Counted from the first letter of the stretch, positions 6,252-13,933 are shown. The stretch is DNA of 21,693 bases from AC-37 sp045805345 (GCA_045805345.1 JBJMLK010000025.1:1-21693); one strand, 5' to 3'. Numbers and translations: made by a program. Notes: a model not told the origin generated them from the sequence alone.

Positions 6252-7853
6252 ATGACGGACACGACGACGCAGCAGAGGCGCGAGGAGGATCGGGTACGGA
6301 TCTTCGACACGACGCTGCGCGACGGCGAGCAGTCGCCCGGTATCTCGCTCAACCGCGCCGAGAAGCTCGAGGTGGCGCACCAGCTCGCGCGGCTTGGCGT
6401 GGACGTGATCGAGGCGGGCTTCCCGATCACCTCGCCCGGCGACTTCGACTCCGTCCAGGCGATCGCCCGCGAGGTGCACGGCCCCGTGATCTGCGGCCTC
6501 GCCCGCACCGGCTTCCAGGACATCGACGCCGCCTGGAACGCGATCAAGGACTCCGAGCGCCCGCGCATCCACACGTTCATCGCCACCAGCGACATCCACA
6601 TCGAGCGCAAGCTCCAGACCACGCGCGAGGACGTGAAGGGGCAGGCGCGCGCAGCGGTGGCCCACGCCAGGTCCTACACCGACGACGTCGAGTTCTCGCC
6701 CGAGGACGGCTCGCGCTCGGACGTCGAGTTCATGGCCGAGGTGATCCAGATCGCGATCGACGAGGGCGCCACCACGATCAACGTCCCGGACACGGTCGGC
6801 TACACGATGCCCGACGAGTACGCGGCGATGTTCGAGGAGCTGTACCGCCTCGTGCCCGACCTGCGCAATGTGGTCGTGTCGGTGCACTGCCACAACGACC
6901 TTGGACTGGCGGTGGCGAACTCGTTCGCCGGGCTGAAGGCCGGCTGCCGCCAGGTGGAGTGCGCGATCAACGGGATCGGCGAACGCGCCGGGAACGCGTC
7001 GCTCGAGGAGATCGTGATGCTGCTCCACACGCGCGAGTCGAGCGTCGGGCTCTGGACCGGCGCCAACACGCGCGAGATCGCGCGCACGAGCCGGCTCGTG
7101 TCGCGCCTCACCGGCTACAACGTCCAGCCGAACAAGGCGATCGTCGGGCGCAACGCGTTCGCGCACGAGGCGGGCATCCACCAGGACGGCGTCCTGAAGG
7201 AGCGCACGACCTACGAGATCATGGACGCGACCACGATCGGACTCGAGACCAACTCGATAGTCCTGGGCAAGCACTCGGGACGGCACGCGCTGCGCAAGGC
7301 CCTGGAGGAGCTGGGCTTCGAGGTCGAGGGGCCGGCGCTCAACACGGCCTTCCGCCGCTTCAAGGAGCTGGCCGACAAGAAGAAGGCGATCACGGCGCTC
7401 GACCTCGAGGCGATCGTCTCCGACGAGATGCGCCAGTCGCCCGAGTCGTTCGCGCTCGAGTCGTTCGACATCGAGGCGTCGTCCGGCCGCGCGCCACTCG
7501 CGCGGGTGGCGATCCGACTCCCCGGCGGCGAGGTGTCCGAGGGCAACTTCACCGGCGACGGCCCGGTCGACGCGTTCTTCAGCGCGATCAACGCCGCCAC
7601 CGGGCACGAGGCGAAGCTCAAGGAGTACCACGTGAGCGCGGTGACCGGCGGGCGCGACGCGCTCGGCGAGGTCACCGTGCTGCTCGAGCTGGGCGGGTTC
7701 CTCGCGTCGGGCCAGGGCGTGTCCACCGACATCCTCGAGGCGTCCGGGCGCGCGTATCTGCGCGCGCTGGCCAACGCGCTCTCGGAGTCGGCGGCCGCGG
7801 AGGCCGAGCACCACCTGCGCGCGGCCGGCGCGATCGAGACGCCCACTCCGTGA
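6252..7853 (+). CDS. leuA: 2-isopropylmalate synthase
   Basis: LeuA condenses 2-ketoisovalerate with acetyl-CoA to 2-isopropylmalate, the committed step of leucine synthesis. The 533-residue protein is normal length for the long bacterial form. It shows FDTTLRDGEQSPGISL near the N-terminus, GFPITSPGDF, the metal-site SVHCHNDLGLAVANS (about 210-225), GIGERAGNASLEE and the GRNAFAHEAGIHQDGVLK linker region. The C-terminal LeuA dimer domain (about 390-510) normally binds leucine for feedback inhibition. The HEAGIHQDG and GKHSGRHAL motifs favour isopropylmalate synthase over homocitrate or citramalate synthase. The citramalate paralogue lies at the window end. It is preceded by a leucine-rich leader peptide and overlaps the next gene by GTGA. 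Confidence 0.96.
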   Translation: MTDTTTQQRREEDRVRIFDTTLRDGEQSPGISLNRAEKLEVAHQLARLGVDVIEAGFPITSPGDFDSVQAIAREVHGPVICGLARTGFQDIDAAWNAIKDSERPRIHTFIATSDIHIERKLQTTREDVKGQARAAVAHARSYTDDVEFSPEDGSRSDVEFMAEVIQIAIDEGATTINVPDTVGYTMPDEYAAMFEELYRLVPDLRNVVVSVHCHNDLGLAVANSFAGLKAGCRQVECAINGIGERAGNASLEEIVMLLHTRESSVGLWTGANTREIARTSRLVSRLTGYNVQPNKAIVGRNAFAHEAGIHQDGVLKERTTYEIMDATTIGLETNSIVLGKHSGRHALRKALEELGFEVEGPALNTAFRRFKELADKKKAITALDLEAIVSDEMRQSPESFALESFDIEASSGRAPLARVAIRLPGGEVSEGNFTGDGPVDAFFSAINAATGHEAKLKEYHVSAVTGGRDALGEVTVLLELGGFLASGQGVSTDILEASGRAYLRALANALSESAAAEAEHHLRAAGAIETPTP

Positions 7854-8293
7854 GCGTCCGCGACTCGCGGCCGGCGTGGGCCGTGCTCGACGCCGCCTTC
7901 GGGCTGCACAAGACGGTCTACCGCCTCAGCGGCGGCCTGATCGGCCATCGCATCCCGTTCGTGCCGAAGATGCTGCTGCTCGACCACGTGGGGGCGAAGA
8001 GCGGGACGAAGCGAACGACTCCGCTCGTCTACGTGGAGGACGGCGACTCGTTCGTGGTCGTGGCCTCGAAGGGTGGGCACCCGCGTCACCCGGCCTGGTA
8101 CCACAACCTGCGCGCGAACCCGGACACGAGGATCCAGGTGGGAACGCGCAAGCTGGACGTCACGGCCCGCGTGGCCACGGCCGCCGAGCGCAAGCGGCTG
8201 TGGCCCAAGGCCGTGGACGCGTGGAGCGACTACGCCTCGTACCAGGAGCGCACCGACCGGGCGATCCCGATGGTCGTGCTCGCACCGCGCTAG
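7850..8293 (+). CDS. Deazaflavin (F420)-dependent nitroreductase/quinone reductase family protein
   Basis: This is a 147-residue protein of the DDN family, which binds coenzyme F420 and reduces quinones or nitro compounds. Seen are the split-barrel strands VGAKSGTKRTTPLVYVEDGDSFVVVASKGG and the signature HPAWYHNLRANPDTRIQVG. These match the family's F420-binding segment, where the lysine/serine-rich turn and the AWYHNL motif contact the cofactor. The GTG start at 7850 overlaps the leuA stop as GTGA, so it is probably co-translated with leuA, although no pathway link is obvious. The stop TAG sits inside a palindrome shared with the convergent gene. The family call is strong; the substrate is unknown. 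Confidence 0.87.
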   Translation: MSVRDSRPAWAVLDAAFGLHKTVYRLSGGLIGHRIPFVPKMLLLDHVGAKSGTKRTTPLVYVEDGDSFVVVASKGGHPRHPAWYHNLRANPDTRIQVGTRKLDVTARVATAAERKRLWPKAVDAWSDYASYQERTDRAIPMVVLAPR

Positions 8294-8303
8294 GCGCGCC
8301 TAG
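8290..8303. terminator. Palindrome spanning both convergent stop codons, possible two-way terminator
   Basis: CTAGGCGCGCCTAG is a perfect 14-base palindrome. It contains the TAG stop of the plus-strand reductase (8291-8293) and the TAG stop of the minus-strand oxidase (8302-8300). Only 6 bases separate the two genes. The stem is short and has no T-run. Confidence 0.35.
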
Positions 8304-9799
8304 AGCAGAGCGTCGATCTCGCGCGCGACGCGCTCGCCCGACCGTACGGCGCCGTCCATGTAGCCGGCCCAGTAGTCGGCGGTCTCGGTGCCGGCCCAGT
8401 GGACGCGGCCGACCGGCCGGCGCAGGGCGGGGCCGAAGCGGGTCAGGGCGTGCGGCGTGCCCAGCGCGATCGGGCAGCCGCGGCTCCACCTCTCGCCGCG
8501 CCAGTCGGACTCCACGATCCGCTCGACCTTCGCGGCCCGCGGGCCGAAGATCGTCTCGAGCTCGGCCACCACGCGCGCGCGGCGCTCGGCGCGGCGCAGC
8601 GTGCGGTACTTGCGGTTCTTGTCGCCGCCCACGAAGCCGATCACGATGCCCTTGCTGGCGTCCTCGGGCGAGTCCTCGAAGAACACGCCCACCGGCCCGT
8701 TGGCCGACAGCGCGGTGCCGCTGAGGCCGTCGTCGCGCCAGAACGGGCGGTCGTAGACGATCGAGACCTTCGTGAGCGTGCCGTTGCGCATCGCCTCGTT
8801 CAGACCGCGCCGCTGCTCGGGCAGCCCGGGCGAGAAGTCGATCCGGCGCACCATCGTCGGGGACATCGCGATCACCACCTGCTTGGCGTGCACGATCGCG
8901 CGGTCGGACTCCACTCGAACGCCGGCTGAGCTCTGCTCGAGCCGGCGGACCGGCGAGCCGAGCACGATGCGGTCGCCCAGCTGCTTCGCCACCCGCAGGC
9001 CGACCTGGGCCGAGCCGCCGTGGAAGCGGTCCTGCTGGGCGCCGCCGCGCGTGTTGAAGTTGCGCTCGAAGCTGCCCGGGTGGCCGGCGTCGCCCGACTG
9101 GGCGATGAACAGGAGCGTGAAGAGGAGCGACACCTCGCGCATCTCGGCGCCCATCTGCGCGCGCAGCGCGACGTTCACGAGCTTGCGGAAGCGCGGGTTG
9201 CCGCTGCTGTTGGCCAGCACGAAGTCGCGCAGCGTCTTGCGGTCCCACTCGTCCGCCTTCGCCGCTGTCCAGGGCGCGTGCACCGGAACCTGCTTCGACA
9301 GCTGGTCGAGCTTGTAGATCACCTGGGCCGCGTCTCCGATCACCCTCGGATCGGGCGGCGCCGTGCCGGTGGGCCCGGTGTCGCTCCACTCGAAGCGATG
9401 GCCGTCCGCCATCCACACGTCGTTGCCCTCGTCGTACATCGGGAACGTGCCGACGCCCACCTCGTCGGCCAGCGCCTTGATGCGCGTCTGCGTCGGACCG
9501 ATGAACGTGCCGCCGCGCTCGGTGAACACCCCACCGCCGAGCTCCTTGTTGACCACGCGCCCGCCCACCCGCTCGCGCGCCTCGAGCACCACCACCGAGT
9601 GGCCGCGCCTCACCAGCTCGCGCGCGGCGGTCAGACCCGCATACCCCGCGCCGGCGACCACGACGTCGGCGTGACGCACGCGCCGCTTGGCGAGCGCACC
9701 GGCGGGAACGCCCGCGAGGAGCGCGCCGGCGCCGGCGGCGCCGACGAGGCGGCGCCTGGTGATCGGTCGGTCGAGGTTCACTGCGAGTCCCACGGCCAC
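8300..9799 (-). CDS. FAD-dependent amine oxidase with a Tat-like signal
   Basis: This flavin monoamine oxidase-type protein of up to 499 residues probably oxidises an amine to an aldehyde with O2 as acceptor. The N-terminal FAD motif VVVAGAGYAGLTAARELVRRGHSVVVLEARERVGGRV and the C-terminal HWAGTETADYWAGYMDGAVRSGERVAREI are diagnostic of the family. Before the FAD motif lies ITRRRLVGAAGAGALLAG followed by AGALA, a twin-arginine-like signal with a cleavage-like site, so export by Tat is likely. The outermost GTG at 9799 overlaps a candidate -10 (TAACGT, 9803-9798). In-frame GTGs at 9793 or 9781 are therefore more likely true starts; both keep the RRR motif. The substrate is unknown (putrescine, tyramine or other). 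It lies downstream of the MpaB-like gene but is separated from it by 192 bases. Confidence 0.88.
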   Translation of the reverse strand: MAVGLAVNLDRPITRRRLVGAAGAGALLAGVPAGALAKRRVRHADVVVAGAGYAGLTAARELVRRGHSVVVLEARERVGGRVVNKELGGGVFTERGGTFIGPTQTRIKALADEVGVGTFPMYDEGNDVWMADGHRFEWSDTGPTGTAPPDPRVIGDAAQVIYKLDQLSKQVPVHAPWTAAKADEWDRKTLRDFVLANSSGNPRFRKLVNVALRAQMGAEMREVSLLFTLLFIAQSGDAGHPGSFERNFNTRGGAQQDRFHGGSAQVGLRVAKQLGDRIVLGSPVRRLEQSSAGVRVESDRAIVHAKQVVIAMSPTMVRRIDFSPGLPEQRRGLNEAMRNGTLTKVSIVYDRPFWRDDGLSGTALSANGPVGVFFEDSPEDASKGIVIGFVGGDKNRKYRTLRRAERRARVVAELETIFGPRAAKVERIVESDWRGERWSRGCPIALGTPHALTRFGPALRRPVGRVHWAGTETADYWAGYMDGAVRSGERVAREIDALL

Positions 9800-9803
9800 G
9801 TTA
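9798..9803 (-). promoter_or_regulatory. Candidate -10 TAACGT (with -35 TTGGCG) for the amine oxidase
   Basis: On the minus strand TTGGCG is followed after 16 bases by TAACGT. This is the only gene here with a recognisable -35. It places transcription start near 9791 and favours translation from GTG 9793 or 9781. Confidence 0.4.
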
Positions 9804-9875
9804 GCGGCTCGGTGGTCTCCGCCAATCGTGCGGTTGTACTAACGCAAACAGCGGCTTTTAGGGGTGCCCCGGGCG

Positions 9876-9923
9876 ACGAGGGTCCATTACTAGTGGCTAT
9901 AGCCCATATAAATGGACCCTCGT
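9876..9923. repeat. 48-bp near-perfect palindrome in the gap between the two minus-strand genes
   Basis: ACGAGGGTCCATT (9876-9888) is the exact reverse complement of AATGGACCCTCGT (9911-9923). The centre is a 10-bp perfect palindrome, GGCTATAGCC (9895-9904), on the same axis. In between, 2 of 6 positions per side also match, so 20 of 24 half-site positions are symmetric. The gap (9800-9991) is clearly richer in A and T than its surroundings and carries no supported gene. The repeat could be a REP/MITE-like element, a large operator or a terminator-like cruciform. Confidence 0.7.
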
Positions 9924-9987
9924 TTCGACGCTGCCCTATCCAGCCTGAACAGACCGCGCCGGGGCGACGAGCCGAGTGGCGCGGAAC

Positions 9988-10000
9988 GCCGCTAGGCGGC
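9988..10000 (-). terminator. Short hairpin around the stop codon of the MpaB-like gene
   Basis: GCCGC-TAG-GCGGC forms a 5-bp stem whose loop overlaps the minus-strand stop codon. It lacks a T-run and is weak, but the 48-bp palindrome lies further downstream. Confidence 0.3.
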
Positions 10001-10837
10001 CCGGTCCACATGCGGCCGCGCGGCCAGTGCAACCGCGCGCGTCTCCCGCCCGAGCACGAGCGACGGCGCGTCGCGCAGCAGCGGCAGCTTGAGCAGCGCC
10101 GCGGCGGGCCGGACGGCTGCGCGGGTCGCGGCGTCCAGGGCGCGCGGCTGGTCGATCCCCGCGAGGCGGCGGAGGTCGCGCGGGACCGTGGCCAGCGCCG
10201 CGCGGGCCACCAGCCGGAGCGGGATCTGGAATGGCAGCAGGTCGCGGGTGAGCGGCGGGTTGAGCACGAACGAGATCGCCTCGCGCGCGGGCTCGGAGAT
10301 GCACAGGCGCCGCCGCACCGAGGCGAAGTACTCGCGCTGCTCGGCCGTGCTGCGCGGCACCATCGACTCCGGCACGCCCACGAGCGGCGCCACCACCGCG
10401 CCCTCGGCGTGGTAGCGGTCCTGCTCGGCCGCCGTCAGCCGCCCGCCGTACGCGCGATACGCGGCGAGGAACGAGTGCCACTCCACGCAGTGCACCCAGA
10501 GCTGCGTCTCGGGGTCGTCCGCGCTGTAGGGGCCGCCGGTGACCGGGTCGGTGCCGCGCACGCGCTTGTGGATCCGCCGCACGCGCGCCGCCGCGGCGTC
10601 GGCGGTGGCGCGGTCGCCGAACACCGTCGCGGTCACGTAGTACGCGGTGCGCTGCAGGCGGTCGAGCGAGCGGTACCGGTAGTCGCTGTGCTGCGCCACT
10701 CCGGCCATCGCGAGCGGGTGCAGCGACTGCACGATCAGCGCCCTCAGCCCGCCGACCAGCGACACCGGATGGCCGACGACGCGCCACGCCACCGAGTCGG
10801 GGCCGAGGTAACCGTCGTGCGGCACGGGCTCGCTCAC
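9992..10837 (-). CDS. MpaB/DUF2236 family oxygenase-like protein
   Basis: This is a 281-residue protein of the DUF2236 family, which includes MpaB' and latex-clearing protein relatives; characterised members bind heme b. Conserved segments seen are SVAWRVVGHPVSLVGGLRALIVQSLHPLAMAGVAQHSDYR (about 14-54), with the family's HP and HS pairs, WVHCVEWHSFLAAYRAYGG (about 115-133) and LNPPLTRDLLPFQIPLR. The reaction is unknown; an O2-dependent oxidation is likely. Translation starts at GTG with GAGG 8 bases upstream. Its promoter shares one palindromic -10 with the divergent aldolase gene. No signal peptide was seen, so it is probably cytosolic. The family call is strong. Confidence 0.87.
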   Translation of the reverse strand: MSEPVPHDGYLGPDSVAWRVVGHPVSLVGGLRALIVQSLHPLAMAGVAQHSDYRYRSLDRLQRTAYYVTATVFGDRATADAAAARVRRIHKRVRGTDPVTGGPYSADDPETQLWVHCVEWHSFLAAYRAYGGRLTAAEQDRYHAEGAVVAPLVGVPESMVPRSTAEQREYFASVRRRLCISEPAREAISFVLNPPLTRDLLPFQIPLRLVARAALATVPRDLRRLAGIDQPRALDAATRAAVRPAAALLKLPLLRDAPSLVLGRETRAVALAARPHVDRAA

Positions 10838-10856
10838 AGCATCAGCCTCACCGCGC

Positions 10857-10866
10857 AGGGTACCCT
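10857..10866. promoter_or_regulatory. Symmetric divergent -10: AGGGTACCCT
   Basis: The perfect 10-base palindrome places a TACCCT -10 on each strand: 10861-10866 forward and 10862-10857 reverse. Forward start would be about 10873-10876, nearly at the aldolase ATG. Reverse start would be about 10850, 13 bases before the MpaB-like GTG. The whole gap is 38 bases. Confidence 0.5.
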
Positions 10867-10875
10867 CGGCGCCCG

Positions 10876-11538
10876 ATGACTCTCGAAGCGGAGCGGGAGC
10901 AGGTCGCCACGGCGTGTCGCCGGCTGGCGGCGGAGGGGCTCGTGGTGGGGACCGCGGGGAACGTGAGCGCGCGCGCCGGCGATCGCGTGGCGATCAGCGC
11001 CACGGGGGCCGTGCTCGCCGACGCCACGCCCGATCAGGTGACCGTGGTCGACCTCGACGGCGAGGTGGTGGCCGGCGACCTCCAGCCGACCTCGGAGCTC
11101 GACCTCCACCTGGGCGTCTACCGCCGCTACGACGCCGGCGCGGTCGTCCACACGCACGCACCGATGGCCACCGCGCTGTCGTGCGTGCTCGACGGAGAGC
11201 TGCCGTGCGTCCACTACGGGATGCTGATGCTCGGCGGCGCCGTGCCGGTGGCGCCGTACGCGACCTTCGGCACGCCCGAGCTGGCGGCCGGCGTGCTCGA
11301 TGCGCTCGAGGGCAAGACCGGCGCGCTGATGGCCAACCACGGGGCGATCACGCACGGCGCCGACCTCGAGAAGGCAGTCGAGCTCTCGCTGTTGCTCGAG
11401 TGGGCGTGCACGGTGTACTGGCGCGCGGCTCAGATCGGCGCGCCGCGCGCCCTCGACGAGGGCCAGCAGCGGGACGTGGTCGAGGCCGCGGTCGCGCGCC
11501 GCTACGGGACGACGAGATCGATCGAGGAGGACGAGTGA
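10876..11538 (+). CDS. Class II aldolase (L-fuculose-phosphate aldolase-like)
   Basis: This zinc-dependent class II aldolase/adducin-fold protein has 220 residues, the usual length of FucA-type enzymes. It would cleave a ketose or deoxyketose 1-phosphate to DHAP and an aldehyde. Seen are the phosphate loop GTAGNVSAR, ATGAVLAD, the catalytic glutamate in TSELDLHLGVYRR, the zinc histidines in VVHTHAPMATALS and the third His in ANHGAITHG. The ATG starts right after a symmetric -10 and is probably translated leaderless. It is the first gene of a run with a PfkB kinase and an iron alcohol dehydrogenase, each joined by GTGA overlaps. The family members differ in sugar specificity, so I give no symbol. 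Confidence 0.87.
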   Translation: MTLEAEREQVATACRRLAAEGLVVGTAGNVSARAGDRVAISATGAVLADATPDQVTVVDLDGEVVAGDLQPTSELDLHLGVYRRYDAGAVVHTHAPMATALSCVLDGELPCVHYGMLMLGGAVPVAPYATFGTPELAAGVLDALEGKTGALMANHGAITHGADLEKAVELSLLLEWACTVYWRAAQIGAPRALDEGQQRDVVEAAVARRYGTTRSIEEDE

Positions 11539-12476
11539 GCGACGAGATGCGGGCGATCGCGATGGGGGTGCACGTGCTCGACGTGCTAGTGCGGCCGGTC
11601 GAGGAGATCCCGGAGGGGCAGGGCGGAACGCTCGTGGAGCAGATCCGCATCACGGCCGCGGGGTCGGCGGGCGGCGCGGCGCTGGTGCTCGCGAAGCTCG
11701 GCGCCGAGGTGCGGAGCGCGGGTGCGATCGGCACCGACGCCGTGGGCGACATGCTGGTCGGGCTGCTGGAGCGCGACGGCGTCGACACCTCGCTGCTGCT
11801 GCGCCGCGACGACGTCCAGACCTCGGCGAGCGTGCTGCCGATCCGCCCGACCGGCGAGCGCCCCGCCTTCCACGTGGTGGGCGCCAACGCCACCTACGGC
11901 CCGGACGACGCCCCCTGGGACGCGATCGCCGACGCCACGCACCTGCACCTCGGCGGCCCCGAGTTCATGGGCGGTGAGGCCGCCGCAGGGATCCTGTCGC
12001 GGGCCCGCGACGGCGGCGCGGTGACCTCCGCGGACATCCTCGCGCCCGGCGACATGGGCGTGTTCGAGTGGATCGCGCCGATCCTGCCACACCTCGACTA
12101 CCTGCTCCCAAACGACGAGCAGGTGCTCGGGTTCACGGGTGAGTCCGACCTGGCGGCGGGCTGCCTTGCGCTCGTCGAGCGGGGCGCGGGCTGCGTGATC
12201 GCCACGCGCGGGGGAGAGGGCGTGCTGATCGTCGACGGCGACAGCGAGGACGCGGTGCCGGCCTTCCAGGTCGACGTGGTCGACACGACCGGCTGCGGCG
12301 ACGCCTTCTCGGCCGGCTTCCTGCGCGGCCTCGCGCTGGGCCGCGACCGCCGCGGCGCGGCCGAGCTCGGCTGCGCCACCGCGGCACTGGTCGCCCAGGG
12401 GCTCGGCACCGACCACGGCGACTACGACCTGGCCGCCGCCGAGAGCTTCGCCGCCGAGACGCCCGTGCGAGCGTGA
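11535..12476 (+). CDS. PfkB family sugar kinase
   Basis: This ribokinase-fold carbohydrate kinase of 313 residues is typical in length. The N-terminal substrate motif GSAGGAALVLAKLGAEVRSAGAIGTDAVGDML (about 37-75) and the C-terminal signature DTTGCGDAFSAGFLRGLALG (about 253-272, with the catalytic Asp in GCGDAF) are both present. It probably phosphorylates the sugar that the preceding aldolase then cleaves. The GTG at 11535 overlaps the aldolase stop as GTGA. An in-frame ATG four codons on is less likely because the coupled start is so regular in this window. The sugar is unknown. Adenosine kinase-like or ribokinase-like activity cannot be excluded. Confidence 0.88.
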   Translation: MSDEMRAIAMGVHVLDVLVRPVEEIPEGQGGTLVEQIRITAAGSAGGAALVLAKLGAEVRSAGAIGTDAVGDMLVGLLERDGVDTSLLLRRDDVQTSASVLPIRPTGERPAFHVVGANATYGPDDAPWDAIADATHLHLGGPEFMGGEAAAGILSRARDGGAVTSADILAPGDMGVFEWIAPILPHLDYLLPNDEQVLGFTGESDLAAGCLALVERGAGCVIATRGGEGVLIVDGDSEDAVPAFQVDVVDTTGCGDAFSAGFLRGLALGRDRRGAAELGCATAALVAQGLGTDHGDYDLAAAESFAAETPVRA

Positions 12477-13510
12477 TACAGGACCGGGACTGGCGCTGGG
12501 TCGACGGCGAGCGACTCGTGCGCTACTCGCCCGGCGCCGCCCACGAGGCGGCCGAGCTGGCCGCGAGCCGCGGCCTCGAGGGCTTCGCGCTGCTCACGAC
12601 CGAGCGCGCGGAGCAGCAGGCGCCCGCGCTCGTGGCCGCCGCGGCGTGCGTGCTCCACGTCCCGGACGGCCCGGTCCCGGAGGCGGCCGCGGCGGTGCGC
12701 GCCGACGTGGGTGGGCGGCCGCTCGTCGCGCTCGGCGGCGGCCGCGTGATCGACGCCGCGAAGGCGATAGCGGGCGCCGACGAGCTGCCCTGCGCGGCCG
12801 TGCCCACGACGCTTTCCGGCGCGCCGATGACGGCCATCCACCGGATGCCCGCGGGAGTGGAGAGCTGGCGCCTGGTTCGCCCGTCGCTGGTGATCGCGGA
12901 CCCGAAGCTGATGTCGTCGCAGCCGGAGCAGGCGCGGGCGGCGAGCGCGATGAACGCGTTCGCGCACGCGGCGGAGTCGATGTACGGGCCGATGGCCAAC
13001 CCGCTCGTCTACCAGGCGGCGATGTACGCGATCGGGCAGCTCTGGCGCGGCCTCGAGTGGCCGGACCGCGACCCCGAGCACCGCCTCGCGATCGGCGCGA
13101 TCTGCGCCGGATACGCGGTGGGGAGCGCGGGGTTCGCGCTCCACCACGTGGTCGGCCAGACGCTCGTTCGGGTGACGGGCGCGCCGCACGCGCGCGCCTA
13201 CGCGGTCCTGCTCCCGCATACGCTCCGGGCGATGGTGCCGCGCGCTCCCCAGGCGCTGGCCGACATCGCCGCGGCACTCGTCGTGCAGAACGCTGCGCAC
13301 GCGGATCCGGAGCGAGTGGCGGAGCACGTCCCGAAGCGCGTGGCGGAGCTGGCCGCGCGGTCCGGCGCCACGCGGCTCTCCGATCTCGGGGTCCGGCCCG
13401 ACCAGGTGGGGGAGGTCGTCGCGGCGATCCTGGCCCGCCCCGACCTGGCCAACACGCCCGACCCGCCCGGCGAGACAGAGCTCCGCGAGCTGCTGGAGGC
13501 GGCCCTGTGA
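12473..13510 (+). CDS. Iron-containing alcohol dehydrogenase family protein
   Basis: This NAD(P)-dependent group III alcohol dehydrogenase or maleylacetate reductase-like enzyme has 345 residues. Seen are ALGGGRVIDAAKAIA (about 85-99), the AVPTTLSGAPMTAIHRM segment, and the metal-site histidines in NAFAHAAESMYGP, FALHHVVGQTL and APHARAYAVLLPHTL. The family usually reads GGGSxxDxAK; here R replaces S, which may affect cofactor handling. The PTTLSGAPMT segment resembles maleylacetate reductases. With the aldolase and kinase upstream, reduction of the aldehyde cleavage product (a FucO-like role) is plausible. The GTG start overlaps the kinase stop as GTGA, and the stop overlaps the next start the same way. 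Confidence 0.84.
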   Translation: MIQDRDWRWVDGERLVRYSPGAAHEAAELAASRGLEGFALLTTERAEQQAPALVAAAACVLHVPDGPVPEAAAAVRADVGGRPLVALGGGRVIDAAKAIAGADELPCAAVPTTLSGAPMTAIHRMPAGVESWRLVRPSLVIADPKLMSSQPEQARAASAMNAFAHAAESMYGPMANPLVYQAAMYAIGQLWRGLEWPDRDPEHRLAIGAICAGYAVGSAGFALHHVVGQTLVRVTGAPHARAYAVLLPHTLRAMVPRAPQALADIAAALVVQNAAHADPERVAEHVPKRVAELAARSGATRLSDLGVRPDQVGEVVAAILARPDLANTPDPPGETELRELLEAAL

Positions 13511-13926
13511 GGCGCGCGGCCGTGATCGTCGCGGCCGCGGTAGCGGTGGCGCTCGCCGGCTGCGGGAGCGGGGCGCCCGACGAGACGGGGCCCGTCAAGT
13601 CCGCTCTCCGTGCCTATGTGAACGCCTTCGTGCGGGGCGACGGACCGGGGATGTGCGCGCTCATGACCCCCGACACCCGCGCGAAGTTCGTGAAGGCCGT
13701 GCGGGCGCTCGCGAAGACCGACGACTGCGCGAAAGCGACGGTGGCGGTCCGCAACGCGGCCGGCCCCAAGGCCATCGCGGCGATGCGCGGCGCCCAGATC
13801 AGGAACGTCCGGATCGACGGCAGCAACGCGAGCGTGAAGCTCGTGGCCAGCTCGGGGCAGAGCCTCGCCACGCTCCGGAAGGAGCGCGGCAAGTGGAGGG
13901 TGTCGCTGACGCTCGCCGCCCCGTGA
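13507..13926 (+). CDS. Small secreted lipoprotein of unknown function
   Basis: This is a 139-residue protein with a lipoprotein signal: MRR, a hydrophobic core (residues 4-17) and the lipobox LAGC with the lipidated Cys at 19. The mature part begins SALRAYVNAFVRGDGPGMCALMTPDTRAKFV, which resembles the small NTF2-like/DUF4878-type lipoproteins of actinobacteria. It has two further cysteines (in MCALM and DDCAKA) that could form a disulfide outside the cell. The GTG start overlaps the dehydrogenase stop as GTGA. Its placement at the end of a sugar operon may be incidental. Substrate binding is not implied by anything I see. A strong hairpin follows the stop. Confidence 0.78.
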   Translation: MRRAAVIVAAAVAVALAGCGSGAPDETGPVKSALRAYVNAFVRGDGPGMCALMTPDTRAKFVKAVRALAKTDDCAKATVAVRNAAGPKAIAAMRGAQIRNVRIDGSNASVKLVASSGQSLATLRKERGKWRVSLTLAAP

Positions 13927-13933
13927 GCCGGAT

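Noticed and set aside
4462..7814. Long open frames on the minus strand opposite serA and leuA (4462-5991 and 5898-7814)
   Set aside because: They are low-complexity Arg/Ala/Val/His-rich translations with no recognisable domain, exactly opposite well-identified genes. High GC content removes stop codons in such shadow frames.
9871..9971. Target-site duplication around the 48-bp palindrome (GGGCGACGAG twice, or CGACG on each side)
   Set aside because: The repeats are not placed symmetrically around the palindrome, and one overlaps its arm. Ten-base GC-rich matches can occur by chance here.
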